Positions 19,919-32,765 of a DNA stretch of 64,000 nucleotides are shown piece after piece (the first letter of the stretch is position 1; every line of letters begins with the position of its first letter). The notes below the pieces were generated by a model. It saw nothing but the letters and a program-made list of their open reading frames with translations. It did not search any database and had not been told where the DNA came from. Source of the DNA: Pohlia nutans (lineage: Eukaryota > Streptophyta > Bryopsida > Bryales > Mniaceae); the NCBI GenBank assembly GCA_022496805.1, contig CM040085.1:31153811-31217810 (forward strand), given 5' to 3'. Both the position numbers and the translations under genes were made by a program.

Positions 19919-20717
19919 TCCTTTAGTGCCCAAGGTGGTTTTGGAGAAACCACAATTTTTTGGTTAATATTTTTAAAAATCTTTCTTTGTTGAAAATAGG
20001 GATACTATTAATAGTATTCAATTGTATAAATGTAAGCATAGCTTAATGAAACAAGTGTGGATTAAATCTTGGTTAGATCAAACAATTGGATCGGAAGATT
20101 ATAGTATGTCTTTGAACCGTATAATGAAATTCAAAAACGAGATTTTGGGGGGTGTGTGATTTCAAGGTTAAATAGAATTTGGGTTAAATTTTCAAAAATG
20201 AAAGTGAAGATGTTTAGCGATGACCTGTGTCAACACCTCTCCATTGTAATCGTTCATGTCAAAAACGGACTCATACATAATTATTGTGAATTTTATAAAT
20301 GAGAGTGACTTATCCGTGTACGGTTTAGGACAAAAATTTATACGTTAAAATATGAAAGGAGTTGGTACATGGATCAAGATTGGAATACATACACTAATGG
20401 AACATGACAAAGAGAACACAATCCAAAAAAAATACAAGATAACAAACTTTCAAATACAAGAAATACCGCATAGTACATTTGTTGTATTTGTAAGTATTTG
20501 TTGTGTTTTGAGGTATTTTCACTATTTTGGTGTTTTGTACATAGGTATTTGGATATTTAAGAAAGTTAGATTCCAAATTTTCTTTTTGCTTCATCTGCAA
20601 AATCAAAAGTTACACATTTGAATTTTAGACACCGGACTCAGATAGTTCATAAATTTTATAGCAATTCATTTTCTGGTGAGCTAGTGACCATTTAGTGGTT
20701 ACCTAGGCACTAAAGGG
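19919..20717. mobile_element. TTAA-flanked element, 799 bp (relative of 1,463-2,244)
   Basis: TTAA at 19,915-19,918 and 20,718-20,721. The ends are 'tcctttagtgcccaaggtgg' and, reverse complemented, 'ccctttagtgcctaggtaac'. The body matches 1,463-2,244 over most of its length. It is non-autonomous. Confidence 0.75.
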
Positions 20718-20816
20718 TTAATAATGATCGATGATGTTGAATCCTTGTTCTTGCATGGTTTGAATTTTGAAACATTCAAAATTGAATGGTTCTGCACTAC
20801 AACATAACATTCTTAA

Positions 20817-21049
20817 CCCTTTCACCCCTAAAGGACCAAAAAGCCCAAATTACGTTCCATGTCATTTTTAACAATTTTGAGTAGATCCTATTTGGACTTC
20901 CTTTTGTTCAATTTTTTTTTTTTTTTTTTGGAAAACACATGCAATGATCTTCGCTGGTTTTGGTGATATAAAATTGATTCCATCTGAATTATATATTTCA
21001 CAATATGATCAATTGAATTTTTCATTTCTAAATTGTGAATCCTTGTTCC
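20817..21049. mobile_element. TTAA-flanked MITE, 233 bp (family D, inverted)
   Basis: TTAA at 20,813-20,816 and 21,050-21,053. It starts 'ccctttcacccctaaagg' and contains the family D interior in reverse orientation relative to 19,670-19,914, with a T-run at about 20,909-20,930. The left end resembles D. The right end is less well conserved and directly abuts the next TTAA element. Confidence 0.6.
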
Positions 21050-21053
21050 TTAA

Positions 21054-21970
21054 CCCCTAAAGGACCATGCTCATTCCTAAAATTTTATCACTTTCTCGTG
21101 ATGCTTTCAGAAAGGCAATTGTATCTCTTGATTGGTATTCATGTAGAAAACTTCACCGTTGAAGTTCATAAAGGACTTAGTCATGAGACTGTACATTAAT
21201 TTTCAGAACAATCTACCGTATATATTACATGATTATAAGGTTTGATCATAAGTTGATTTTTGAAAATTTTGAATAAAACCAACAGGTCATTCATTGCAAA
21301 CTTTCTCATAAATTTAGAAACCATGATTAGCGTTTGAAAGTTTAGCAGCATACAAAGATGTACTATATCTAGGTGCCCACAAAAAATGGTGTTCTAAAAC
21401 TAAATACAACAACAATGATTGATTCTCAAAGATTTATGTTTGGGTGAGGTGACTTGTTGGTGACTCGTTGAGCCGGTGTTTGTGATCGTTATTAATTTTT
21501 ACATTGCAATTTTTTTTTAAAGAATTCAAATATATATTTGGAATATTCCAAAATATTCCAAAATAATATAAAATATGTTGAAAAGATTCCAATTATTTTG
21601 AAAAGATTCCATTTTAAATATATTTAAACATTTTCCGTAATTATTATATAGTGTTAATGATGCAATAATGGCAAATATTTTACATATTGTATACTTTTTT
21701 TTTTAACGAATGTGACGTCCAAGTGTGAAAACGCCTTCCAAGTCATCAACCGCCCTAACTACTATGTCCCAAGTTCACCTACGTTGACGTTTTAGTTTTT
21801 TCCCAATGAATCAATCAACGTAATTGCAAATCTTGAAGTTTTTTTGTGTTCTTGAAACGAACATTTTCAATTCTCTAGTTAACATTGAGTCAAAATTATG
21901 AAATCCAAACAAATTATTCAAGTAATGAAATTATTCGTGGACACAATGTGTCATCCTGGTCTTTTAGGGG
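21054..21970. mobile_element. TTAA-flanked element A, 917 bp
   Basis: TTAA at 21,050-21,053 and 21,971-21,974. The ends are 'cccctaaaggaccatgctc' and, reverse complemented, 'cccctaaaagaccaggatg'. A second copy in inverted orientation makes up the outer parts of 23,067-25,198, so the two form inverted arms around 21,975-23,055. Confidence 0.7.
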
Positions 21971-21974
21971 TTAA

Positions 21975-23055
21975 GGGATCAACGTCCCGATTTAACAGTG
22001 TTTTCAAAGATTCGTTATAAAATGTTGATGAACAACAAAAATGGAGTTGATATACAGTACTCAACAATAAGTTTACGTTCATTCAGTTTTTCAAAGAATT
22101 GAATCAAATAATTTAATTTATAAAAATATTAATATTTATTAAACCATTTGAACTGTAAAAAATTACGTCTTTGGACAATTTTTGGATCAGATACTGAAAA
22201 ATACAATATTTATATTCAAATTGAACATTTTTGAACTAAAAACTTCAAACACTGATACCGGTATTTTAGTAAATATGGCCCCAAAACTCATGAATATTTT
22301 TTAACATGATTCTTCAAAGGATTTGCATCCTTTCCATTCAAAGTTTTATAAACCATAAGTAACAAAATTTGTATTCATAGTTGTTTGCATTAAGGGTAAA
22401 AAATGAAGGTTTGATTTTCAAATAAAAATAGATTTTAAAATTATCATTTATTATTAAAACCCAATTGTATGTGTGGTTCATCTTGTGCACTACAACTTGT
22501 CCAAATTAGGCACAAAGCTTATAATTTTTGTAATTTTTATTGGTAATTCTCTAAAAAGTTGGAATAAACGTAAACTTGTTGGTGGGTATTGTATAGAGCA
22601 AAGTTGTAAAGGTCGATGTGAAGATCACATCTGTATTGTTGTATTCATCATGCTTTTTATTAATCTTGCAATCAATCTTGCAAGGTTTTCTCTTGAAATT
22701 CATTTAAAAATCCTGAATTAACACAAAAATAAAATAAAATATTTTAATGAAATTACATTAACATGTACTGCGAGATGGTATGGTTTCCATTTTTTGATTC
22801 TACTTATTTTGGAAAATCATGTTTACGGTCTCACTTTTTGAACTAAGAATGAAACTGAACAAATTAAACCAATTGTGTTGCTTTTCAAAAAAATCACAAT
22901 ATCTTATTTTTGAAGATATGTAGCGTACAAATGATAGTCAACTAGCACAAGAACCAAGAGAATTTTGGATGAATGAAAAACGATACAAAATTTAGTGTTG
23001 AGAAAGGTTGCAATCTGTTCGTTGTCCATTATATGAACACATGCGTGTCAAAAGG
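21975..23055. mobile_element. TTAA-flanked element of family B, about 1.08 kb
   Basis: It begins 'gggatcaacgtcccgattt', closely resembling the reversed right end of 5,190-5,730 ('ccctttaacgtcccgattc'). It shares 'cagtgttttcaaa', 'ttataaaatgtt' and 'caatctgttcgttgtccat' with that element. It ends against TTAA at 23,056-23,059. It is longer than the 541-bp copy. The 82-codon open frame at 22,473 has no recognisable feature. Confidence 0.65.
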
Positions 23056-23066
23056 TTAACCCTTAA

Positions 23067-25198
23067 CGCCTAAAGGATTAGGTGTACACACTGTATCCAA
23101 GAATAATTTAAATACTTTAATATTTTATTTGGATTCCATAGTTTTGACTCAATGTGAACTAGAGAATTATAAATGTCCATTACAATAACACAAAAAATCT
23201 TCAAGATTTGCAATTACGTTGATTGATCGACTAGGGAAAACCTAAAACGTCAATGCAAGTGAACTTGGGACATGGTAGTTAGAGAGGTTGATGACTTGGA
23301 GGGCATTTTCACACTAGGGCGTCACATTTGTCAAAAAATGTAGTGTACAATATGTAAAACATTTGCCATTACTGCATCATTAATTCTATATAATAAGAAT
23401 GACAAAAATGTTTAAATATATTTAAAATGGAATCTTTTCATGATATTTGAAATCTTTTTACATTTATTATAGTATATTTGGAATATTTTGGAATATTCCA
23501 AAAATAAATTTGAAATATTTACAAAATTCAATTTAATAGTTAATAACAATCACAAATACCTACTCAACGAGTCACCAACAAGGCAATTCACCTAAACATA
23601 AATCTTTGACAATCGATCATTGTTGTTGTATTTAGTTTTAGAGTATTGTTTTTTGTGAACACCTAAATACAATACATCTTTCTATGCTCTTGAAATTTCA
23701 AACGCTAGTCACGGTTCTAGAATTTATGAGAATGATTGCAGCAAATGACCTGTTGATTTTTGCTCAAAATTTTCAAAAAGCAACTTATGATCGAACCTTA
23801 TAATTATGTAATATATATGGTACACTGTTCTGAAAATTGATATACAGTCGTATGTCTAGCCCCAATAGGACCGGAGTGTTTTTCCTTCAAAAACACTCCA
23901 ATGCTGCCATTTTTTCTCCCCTATACAAAAAATCCAAAAAAATGTTATTTTTTACTTTCTAACCGTAAGATCTTGTCCTAAACTATTTGAAAAACACATT
24001 CAACAAATTTTGTTGATTTTGACCGCACGGATTGCAAGATAATTGTGTTTGATGGAAAAAAACACCCCAAAAAACACATGCCCGAAAATTTCAGATGCGT
24101 TTGACCATGGCTACATCAAAAAAACCTCACTACTGAAACCTGTCGCACTTCACTTTCACATTCTATATGATGTTACTTAGTTGTGTACCAATTTTCGTTG
24201 CGTTTGGAGATGTTTAGGATGTTGAAGAACACCTTGCACTTGTTGGAGGTTTAAAAGTTCAGAAAAGACTATATCTTTTGGAATTGCAATATTTTTGACT
24301 TTCTTTATTTAAAATACGAATCCGAGCGGCGAAACACAAGTACATTCCACCCTCTATAGAATGGCGAAAAAAAATTTGAAAAAAAAAAAAATCTCCAAGT
24401 TTTAGAAGACATGTAGCACATTCTCTAAGAATTTTGGGGGTTAGGGGGGAAATAATGGATGGAGGAAGGGAATTGAAGTGCCAACCCATTCCAATGTTCA
24501 TGACCCCACTAACTCTCAAGGTGTACTGCCAAGTGGCAGTCCCTCATTGGACAATTTTTATTTTTTATTTTTTATTTTTAAAAATGATTTTAAATTTCAA
24601 ATTTTTAAAATAATATTTTTTAATTATAAAATTTGAACTTTTAGTTAAAAATAATATTTTTAAAATTTAAAATTATAATTTTTAGTTAAGAATAATGATT
24701 TTTATTTATAAAAAATTAATTAAAAATTAATTTTTTTTTAATTTTAATTTAAAAAAAAAATTAATTTGGAAAATGGGGTGGTCTTCTGTCCCCCATAGTC
24801 CACCTTATTTTCCACACGCCGCCCATCTTGTTGCCCCTCCAAAAATTCAACTATTTCTCTACTGCCCCGCTGCCCTTTCTCCCAAAAAAAACACATTTTC
24901 CCTCATAACTTTCACATACGGTGTCGGAATTCCAAAAAAAAAGAATCCCCATTTTCGTGGCACATTGGGGAATCTACTATTAAATTTTCTTCAAAATTTG
25001 ATTAAAAATGTGTTCACCGGAACCTACCCGATTCTCTAAATGTCCTAGTTAGGACACTTGGTCCTTTAGGGGCTAAGTCCTCTTTGAGCTTCAACGGTGA
25101 AGCTTTTACATGAACACCAATCAAGAGATACAACTTCCTTTTTGAAAGCATCACGAGAAAGTGATAAAATTTCAGGGATGAGCATGGTCCTTTTGGGG
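23067..25198. mobile_element. TTAA-flanked element A, inverted copy, interrupted by element C
   Basis: TTAA at 23,063-23,066 and 25,199-25,202. In reverse complement the right end reads 'ccccaaaaggaccatgctc', matching the left end of 21,054-21,970. Homology continues through 'caatcaagagatacaa' and 'gtgacgccctagtgtgaaa'. Element C (23,860-25,072) sits inside. Confidence 0.65.
23860..25072. mobile_element. TTAA-type element C, about 1.2 kb, nested in element A
   Basis: The ends are 'ccccaataggaccggagtg' and, reverse complemented, 'cccctaaaggaccaagtg'. Flanks are CTAG (23,856-23,859) and CTAA (25,073-25,076), a degenerate TTAA-like target. Comparing with the uninterrupted element A around 21,180 shows that A sequence resumes directly on both sides. 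It contains an extremely AT-rich tract at about 24,545-24,775. A C-like fragment also lies at about 42,640-42,800. Confidence 0.6.
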
Positions 25199-25202
25199 TT
25201 AA

Positions 25203-26424
25203 CGAATGGATGAAAACTTGATGAGATGTATGAAATCATGTCACGGTTTGCATGTCAGTGCAATTCACTGATCATTGCTGATCTGGAGTCTGAGGTTTTC
25301 AGCGAGGTAAAAAAGAAGAAGAGAAATGAACGGGGAGGTGGGAGAATCTATGCCGGGAGGACTACTGTAGCCGTTGCAGCAGAAGACGCCGGCGATGGCG
25401 AAGCTGCTGGAGACCTCGAGTGGTCACGAGCCGGCCTGAAGAAAGACGAAGCAAGAACGGAATCGCCAGCTGCCAGCAAACGAAGGTGGAACCTGCGAGT
25501 ATTGTTTTGACGACTTTATAGTGTAAAGTGAGTGTATGTATGTATTCGCGGAAGATGCTGAGGAAGCAGCTGGAGCGACTGCTTTTCAATAGAAAACTGA
25601 TCGGTGGTCAGTAGAGGAAAAAAGAAGCCATGAACAGTCGCACGAGAGCGTTGAAAGGGCTTTCTTAGGACGGTAGAATTAATTGAGTGCGGGCGTTGGT
25701 AGTGAAGGCAGTCAATGATGATGCCTAGCCAACTTTGCACGCGTAGTAATGTAATGCCGGATTTCATGATTTGATCATTTGCTACGAAGTTAATGTAACG
25801 ATCGTTTAACTCGCTCAGAAGTTCAAAGGATGATTAGTTTTGAGGCGGCCATTTGTATATGGAAGAGAAACTGCTTTGGTGACGTACGGTTGGTACACAC
25901 GGTTATTGCAGGAGTAAAGGAAAGCGATGTGAAAGACAAGTGCCGGCGGCCTAAGGGAAAAAGCGTGGCAGGTGGTCTAAAGTGGTCATTGATCACGTAA
26001 GTTGCATTGGAGACCATTGCCTTCTTCTCAGGAGATGTGTCGTAGAGGAGTTTAGCTTAGAAGGTCTGATCGCTGAAGCAGCGTGAGAGGTGTTAGCGAT
26101 TACTTGCTTGATTACAGCAGCTTTGAAGATTAGTAGGGAGAACTAAGGAGTACAGAGTGCTTCGACAAATCAATCTCGAGTAGCGTTTTTTGCAGACAAG
26201 GATATTGTGTCGATTTCCATCAATCGCATGGTCACAGGCTTGTGGTACACAGCCGAGAACAATCTTGCTATTCCGAAAATGCGCTCGAGTGTAATTTAGT
26301 GTTGATGTCAGCGAGCCTCCATATACTGAAATTAGTACTGCCAACGGATCTTGTTTAGTACTTCGCTGAGGTATTCTTGCGTGCAGGTGACAAAGCTTGC
26401 GATCAAGGATTCACAAGAGGCACT
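25203..26424 (+). other. Upstream region of the PLC-like gene
   Basis: Markedly higher GC content than the transposon cluster to its left, consistent with promoter and 5' leader. A purine-rich 94-codon frame at 25,226-25,510 has no recognisable domain and is not called. I could not place a TATA box or transcription start with confidence. Confidence 0.4.
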
Positions 26425-29400
26425 ATGATGTCGAGGGAAGCTTTCTTGCTTTTGATGGTCGTGGGAGTAGGCGTGTGCTTGGGCTATGGAAACGTGCATG
26501 CTCTTGGAGTGGTGAGCTGAACTTAGCGTCCATTTTACTCCAGAAACTCAAATTTGGTATTCAAGTACTGCTCTGAGGTTTATTGAACTTTAGATAACTG
26601 CGTTCAGAAGATCTATTGTGCATCTTGATACTTCGTGCCTTGTTCGCATTGAATCAGCCGTAACCGGTCATGGTATTCGGTTTGTGTTAACCAAGAGGTC
26701 ATATACAGCAATTTGTGGTCAAGTTCGCTAAATGGAGAATAGAAAGTGTAGTCCCAATCTTAGCTCGTATCTTTAACCTACTTTTTGCTCTAAAAACTGT
26801 TCGAGACAGCTTTGTCCTTTGTACTTTTTTCTCTCTCACTCTCCGTTTACTTGTGGTTTGAATCATTATTTCTACACAGAATTAGGAGTCGTTCACTTTG
26901 AAGAGTAGGCCGTTTTTAGATGCAAGATCGACCAAATTGTATCACACTGCGTTTTCTGCGCTTTATCAAAAGGCTCCCGTGATTGTTATCTCGAATGCTC
27001 TGGTGCGCCTATTTTCTGGTTGGTGAGAGCTGCTTTGTAGAGGTCGTACGGACGCAAATAATTGTGCAGGCGGAGTTCAATTTTGTGTGCGATATCTTTA
27101 ATAGTCTATCTAAGGATGATCTGAATCCGTTTCGCAGGCCTCAGATCCTTGTACTACAGATAATGATTGTGGACAAGGTCTGTATTGTTTTTCGTGCGAC
27201 GGAGCTGCTCCTGTTTGTGCTATTGATTCGGCCACTCCGGTTTCCTCTTTCTCTCAGGTTTGAAACCAGCGTGAGCCTTGTCCCAGAAGCACCTTGTGAG
27301 GATCATCTATTTATTTTTTGGCTGAAGCATAATTGAATTTTATGATTTTTTTGGTTGTGCTGATCAGGACCTGATTGCGGAACTCGAGGCTTGTATAAAT
27401 GTTTCCAAGTTCTTGTGTTTGCTTCTTACAACTTGTAGTTCTTACGGTTTGATTCTCTTTTTTTCTCTTTTTCAGAATTTCTCCCTGCCTTTTAACAAGT
27501 ACGCATGGATTACAACGCATAATGCTTATGCCATTCAAGGAGAAACTTCGCTTCTAGGAGTAACAATCGTCTCCCAAAAAAATCAAGAAGACAGTATCAC
27601 CAGTCAGCTTAATGTATGTTCTATAAGCTTGTCTTCTTATATTGGAGCCTTTCACAACGAATACACCTGTAGATATTTCATGTTTCTTCATACCGAATTA
27701 ACTTTAAAGCAGTAAATGTGCTTTGGGTATGTTTATCCGGTACGATTTCAAAGTACTGCCACTGTCTACAATTGCACCTGTGCGCATTGTCTTTTGGACG
27801 AACCACTAATTATCCAATCGAATTCATTAGGTAGTTGATTTTAGCCTTTAGGTTAGAGGTATGGCAGAATAAATCAGCTATTAAATTTTTTCGGAACATC
27901 GTGAATAATTAGGTTGATGGTTAGGGGCATTGGAACGTGTGACTGACTTGGTGATCGCTTGAGAATTTTGCAGAAGGGCGTTCGAGGCCTCATGCTTGAT
28001 ATTTACGAGATGGACGGGGACATATGGCTTTGTCATTCTATATATCGTCAATGCTACGACTTTACCGCCTTTGTAAGTACTTATGAGATGATCTTAGATT
28101 AAATTATATTGTTTATCTCGACTTGTATGTGGCTGTTTACAGTTTCAGAAGATTGGTGCTCTTGCTGGATTCTCGACTTGGTACAGATTCATGCGTGTGC
28201 ATAATTCGTCTAAATTTGCACGTATGCAGTGTATCACAGGAAGTTTTCGAGACATTTTGATATGATTAATTAACCCATAAGTGCTTGAACTAAGAAGACA
28301 AAGATTAATTTTACAAAATCAAGTAAATAATAGTAACTCTTCCAAAGTATCTTTGCCATTAATTCATGGAGAGCATTCTTTCTTCTTTCCATTGATATGT
28401 TACACAATCTTCCTTGAAACTTCCTCAATGAATATCAAATGAATAAAGTGGAATTTTCAAAACATTCACCATTCCACCTGGTGGATGGTTGAGCATTTAG
28501 GGGTCAAATTTGAGTTATCATCACATGAATGTGGGTTACAACGCAGTCATCACTGCGTTCAATGTGGTGAAATGGCCTTGTTCTATATGTTCAAATCTCT
28601 TATAAATCGGTGCATGTTCGCAAGTGCCTATAGGCTCAGAGAAGGAAAAAAACCCATTATCAGAACTGTATATCCACATGCGGAGCTCTATCATACGATT
28701 TGTTTACTGAGACTTCAATGCTCTTTGTACTGGAACAGCGACCACTTAACAGTACATTGATCGAAATTGAGACGTTCCTGGCGGCAAATCCGACTGAAGT
28801 GGTCACCATATTCTTCGAGGATTATGTTAACACTACGAATGCTCTCACCACTGCTCTTAAAGCTGCAGGACTGAGTAAGTACGTGTTCCCATTAGCCAAT
28901 ATGCCCACGGACGGAAGTGATTGGCCTACTGTTTCTGCAATGATCGCGAGCAATCAGAGACTGTTGTTATTCACATCAGATAAGACCAAGGAGGCCAGTG
29001 AGGGCATTGCTTATCAGTGGAATTATGTGCTGGAAAATCAATGTAAGTGGACATATTGCCCCTTTCTTGCGGTTACTTACCTGATTTCAGGATACTACAT
29101 TCAGAAACCTGGAATTTTAACACACTTTCAGTCGTCACCATAGGTAGGGTGTGACTCTATCCTCAATCACATGTGAGAAACAGATGTATCGATCCTCAAA
29201 ACAAAATGCTGGCATAGTTATAATTTTCAAATGAGTTTTCCAGCCCTAAATATAGTGTGATTGTCTTTGCAGACGGAACTTTGAATGAGACATGTCAACC
29301 CCGAGGAGAATCCGCTGCCTTAACAGATAAAACCAAGTCACTATTTCTGGAAAATTATTTTCCCTCGAACCCTAACAGGACGACGGCTTGTGTAGACAAT

Positions 29401-30132
29401 TCCGCTATGCTCAGCAAGGCCCTCAATGTATGCCACACAGCAACAGGGAATCGTTGGGCTAACTTCCTGGCTGTTGACTATTACCAGGTACGTGATGCTG
29501 CTGGAGCGATTGATGGTCGAAGTTGTAGAAATCTATATGATTCAATGTTCGATCTGTCTCTTACGTTGAAGAACATTAAATCTGTATTCACCTATGCTTG
29601 CTTTTTGTTTTTGTGATACCTTATGCAGAGAAGCACCAGCAAAGGAGTTTTTGCAGCGGTAGACACTCTAAATGGACAGTTACAATGTGGTTGCGAGGAT
29701 ATTCGATCATGCGAGGTAAGTGTCCTCTTTATTGTGCAAGTGTATGTTTCTCCTCCTTTCGTATTGTATAGACTGGATTCTTCTCTTTGGAAACAAGTTT
29801 TGACGTAGGTAGTTCTTGCTCAAGACTGCAAGTTGTACAATACTAAAGCACCCTCCGTTTGCACTAAACCTTGGAGCTGTCTTCACGAGTTTCGATCATC
29901 AACTTAGTAACCCTTCGCTCTGCTTGCCTATTTTTTGAAAATATAGGGTAGCAGTGGTCCAGGAATTTGTAGTGTGGTTCCCACACCTGTCGCAACACCG
30001 AGAACGCCTCCTCCACCCAGTCCACCAACAACAGCATCTCCTCCAACATCGTCGGCGGGTATTCTGTCTTCATCATTAAGTACATTAGGTGTATGCCTAG
30101 TGATTCTTTTCATGGCACATTCAGCCCATTGA
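26425..30132 (+). CDS. PI-PLC X-domain-like, GPI-anchored secreted protein (8 exons)
   Basis: A complete plant protein of the At5g67130 type, 411 residues. Exons: 26,425-26,511; 27,138-27,257; 27,476-27,613; 27,974-28,072; 28,739-29,042; 29,273-29,487; 29,629-29,715; 29,947-30,132. All junctions are GT-AG and the frame is continuous. Exon 1 encodes a hydrophobic signal peptide. Exon 2 is a cysteine-rich module ('CTTDNDCGQGLYCFSC'). The X-like barrel follows: 'LPFNKYAWITTHNAY' holds the first catalytic-type His and 'RGLMLDIYEMDGDIWLCHS' the second, with 'NPTEVVTIFFEDYV' and 'NRWANFLAVDYYQ' further on. The tail is Pro/Thr-rich and then hydrophobic, typical of a GPI attachment signal. A second in-frame ATG immediately follows the first. 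The substrate of this family is not firmly known; a role at the cell surface or wall is inferred from the signals. Confidence 0.9.
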
Positions 30133-31032
30133 GTTTAGCCTGATTTCCGAGTACAATTCACTAGGTAGGCGTGTCATACACACGAAAAGTCACGTCTAAT
30201 TAAAAACCAAATGAGTAAGAATTTGCTTCAAAGAGTTGTACAATACAGAGGAAGTTAGAATTTCAGGATCATAGTCCCAGATCAGTTGGTTTTTCCCGTA
30301 CTGTAATATACACAATCTCCACTCAGTTTTTCCTACAATAGACTATCGCTCGTTTCCACCTCTCGTTTCCTCCACTGCTTCCTGATATTTCAATCTAATA
30401 AACCAGAAATTCACCCTATCTTATCTGCGGAGTGTAAAATTACAAGGGGAGGGATTGGTACTACAAATGAAGGGCATGCCCCGACTTCAGAACGAATTAA
30501 CAGGTAATGGATTCTACTCACAGCTTATGACTTGCTCTGAATGTGACATTACATTACGCCATCCTGCCATCTGTAGCATATAGACTTGGAAACCGGTTCC
30601 TGGTGAGATAAACTCTCCCAACCTTATCGGGTCATCAGGTCTTGTTGAAGAGAGAATTGAACGTGAAAGGTTTGATGATAACTTAGTATGAGCGAGTTCA
30701 GCAATGGGTATGAGAGTCTGATAACTCTTCTTGATGATTGCCAACGATTGGCTAATTGAACGATATAATATATAAACCTGGTATAGTGATAACTCTAATT
30801 CACCTGGATGTGCGATGAATAATTGAACTTTTAAGGAGAAGATTCTCTTGAGACCATTTTGATTATTGAAAACTGTATTTTAATATGTTAGAATAAATAA
30901 TTTCCAAGTGTAATGCTTTGAGTAATTCGTAGAAATTGTGAGAATAGATGATTATGTGAGAAGAGTTATGTTAAAATTGAAGGATAGTTTATGGAATGAT
31001 TTGCGAACTATGTATGAGAGAATATAGACAAT

Positions 31033-31068
<36 letters not shown>

Positions 31069-31175
31069 GTATACGGCATGATACTAGTGTGGAATAAGGT
31101 AAAGCAATGAAGTAATATTGTACAAAAATGACTGTTGTCACAGAGCCTACTCTAGGAAAATAGGACTAGGTGTAG
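30133..31175. other. Intergenic region with a (TA)n tract
   Basis: The 3' flank of the PLC-like gene followed by AT-rich DNA. A TA dinucleotide run covers about 31,033-31,067. The 76-codon minus frame near 30,514-30,744 has no recognisable feature. No other structure is supported. Confidence 0.4.
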
Positions 31176-31268
31176 TAGCTTCAAATTGGTTCTAAGCTTC
31201 ACGTTGGTTTTGAGCTTCACATTGGTTCTAAGCTTCACATTGGTTTTGAGCTTCACATTGGTTCTAAG
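31176..31268. repeat. Tandem repeat, unit about 18 bp
   Basis: About five units of 'attggttYtRagcttcac' in a row. The plus-strand open frame here simply reads the repeat as a periodic peptide and is not called as a gene. Confidence 0.85.
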
Positions 31269-31432
31269 CAGTAGAGTTACAACCCGTAATGTATTTTCCT
31301 ATGCACACAATCTTTGTAGTGTATTGCAAATCTTTGTAGAGAACTCGTCTTCATCTCTTTCTATTCTCAACTCACTATAGTGTATTCGTTAAAATAGACT
31401 TTACTAAAGTGTGACATGTGTCGTAGGCTATG

Positions 31433-31562
31433 CTAGATAGAGTACTCCATAGGCTTGCCATGTCATGTAGTGGGTGCATGCTGCCACCCCATTCCTTCAC
31501 AACTCAAAGATAGCATGCACTCGCTACATGTCGTGGCAGAGCCTATGGAATACTCTATCTAG
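31433..31562. repeat. Hairpin-forming inverted repeat, about 50-bp arms
   Basis: The left arm (31,433-31,482) starts 'ctagatagagtactccatag' and ends 'gggtgcatgct'. The right arm (31,512-31,562) is its reverse complement with only a handful of mismatches. The loop is about 29 nt. The size would fit a miRNA-like foldback or the relic of a very small MITE. Confidence 0.75.
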
Positions 31563-32384
31563 TACATTCTTTACCTTCGTTTACTGCCAATGAGAGAACT
31601 CCAATCTCCATACATTTTACTTGTGTCTATACAAACTACTATAATCACATTTGCATGAAATTGTATCTTTAGCCAACTATATAATTGATGGATGTAGTTA
31701 TAGCCCTCACGGGTTTTTGCATGGGAATTCCATACTAACAACCCTATAAATCCTATAAATACTTTAATTTACAAAAATATGTGTCATTTATCTTACGTAT
31801 GATGCTAGATAGTCAAAAGATGTAAGCTAAGAACCCTTCAACCTGACCATAGAGGAGAGTACATTCACACTAAGACAAAGTTTCCCTCCTTACTTTTGAG
31901 CTCTCTTTTTATATATATTTTCTAAACCCTAAACTAATCCATATTCTTATGGGATATCATTAGTGTCAATAGTTTCTTCCTTTTACCTTTCCAAGGTTTG
32001 ATTAAGTCCAAAGGTTACACTTAGGATGCATGAGCTTTATTCCTTCAACTCTTAGGACAACCCTGATTCGTTATGGTTCCAATAGCCATGACGTCTTTCA
32101 TCCCTTTCTATCGAGATATATAGTTCAATAGTCACAAGCTTGTTTCATTGAAGGTGAGCACAAATCACCATTGAGGGTGTCATTGAGGGAACCTTGAGAC
32201 CTATCCTCAATATTCAATGAGTCTTGGGACACTACCAACTTTGAGCCATTCACACGTTTTTAGGACCCATGGGTGTGTATTCTCACAAGGGCCTCAACCA
32301 TGTATAGTCCACCCGCAAAACGCTACTGTAAGTTGTCTATACTGGACAATTTCTTCACCGTGTCTCTTATAAGGTCCTTCATTG
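31563..32384. other. Intergenic, no gene seen
   Basis: Single-copy-looking AT-rich DNA without a supported open frame or repeat boundary. Confidence 0.35.
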
Positions 32385-32765
32385 CTCACCACGGTGTTCC
32401 ACCTTGCTTATCAAGATGTGTCACTTTGTTTCTTGCAAAGTCTAGACGTCTCTTGGGACTCCTTGCTCACCATGGACTTACCACTTTGTCTTTTGCAAGA
32501 TTCCTTTTTGTTCACCATAGATTTTCACCGTGTTTCTTGCAAGGCTCTTCTTGCTTACTACGGACTTCCACTTTGTCTCTTGCAAAGTCTCTATTGCTTA
32601 CCATTGATTTTCACCGGTCGTATTTTTTCCGGGTTTCGTCTTGTTCACCATTGATTTTTACCAGTCGTATCTCTTGCGGGTTTCGTCTTGCTCACTATTG
32701 ACTTTCATTGGTCGCGTCTCTTGCGGGGTCCCACTTGCTCACCATGAACTTCCACCATGACTATT
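32385..32765. repeat. Degenerate minisatellite, unit about 50-57 bp
   Basis: At least seven diverged units of 'ttgctcaccatggacttccac' followed by '(c)tttgtctcttgcaaagtct'. Both plus-strand frames through it are repetitive in the same rhythm, so they are treated as artefacts of the repeat. Confidence 0.8.

Noticed and set aside
25226..25510. 94-codon frame upstream of the PLC-like gene
   Set aside because: There is no recognisable domain, its composition is biased (Ala, Glu, Arg), and it sits where a promoter or leader is expected.
32273..32701. Two overlapping plus-strand frames of 90-142 codons as a gene
   Set aside because: They follow the period of a DNA minisatellite in more than one frame, which is typical of repeats rather than protein selection.
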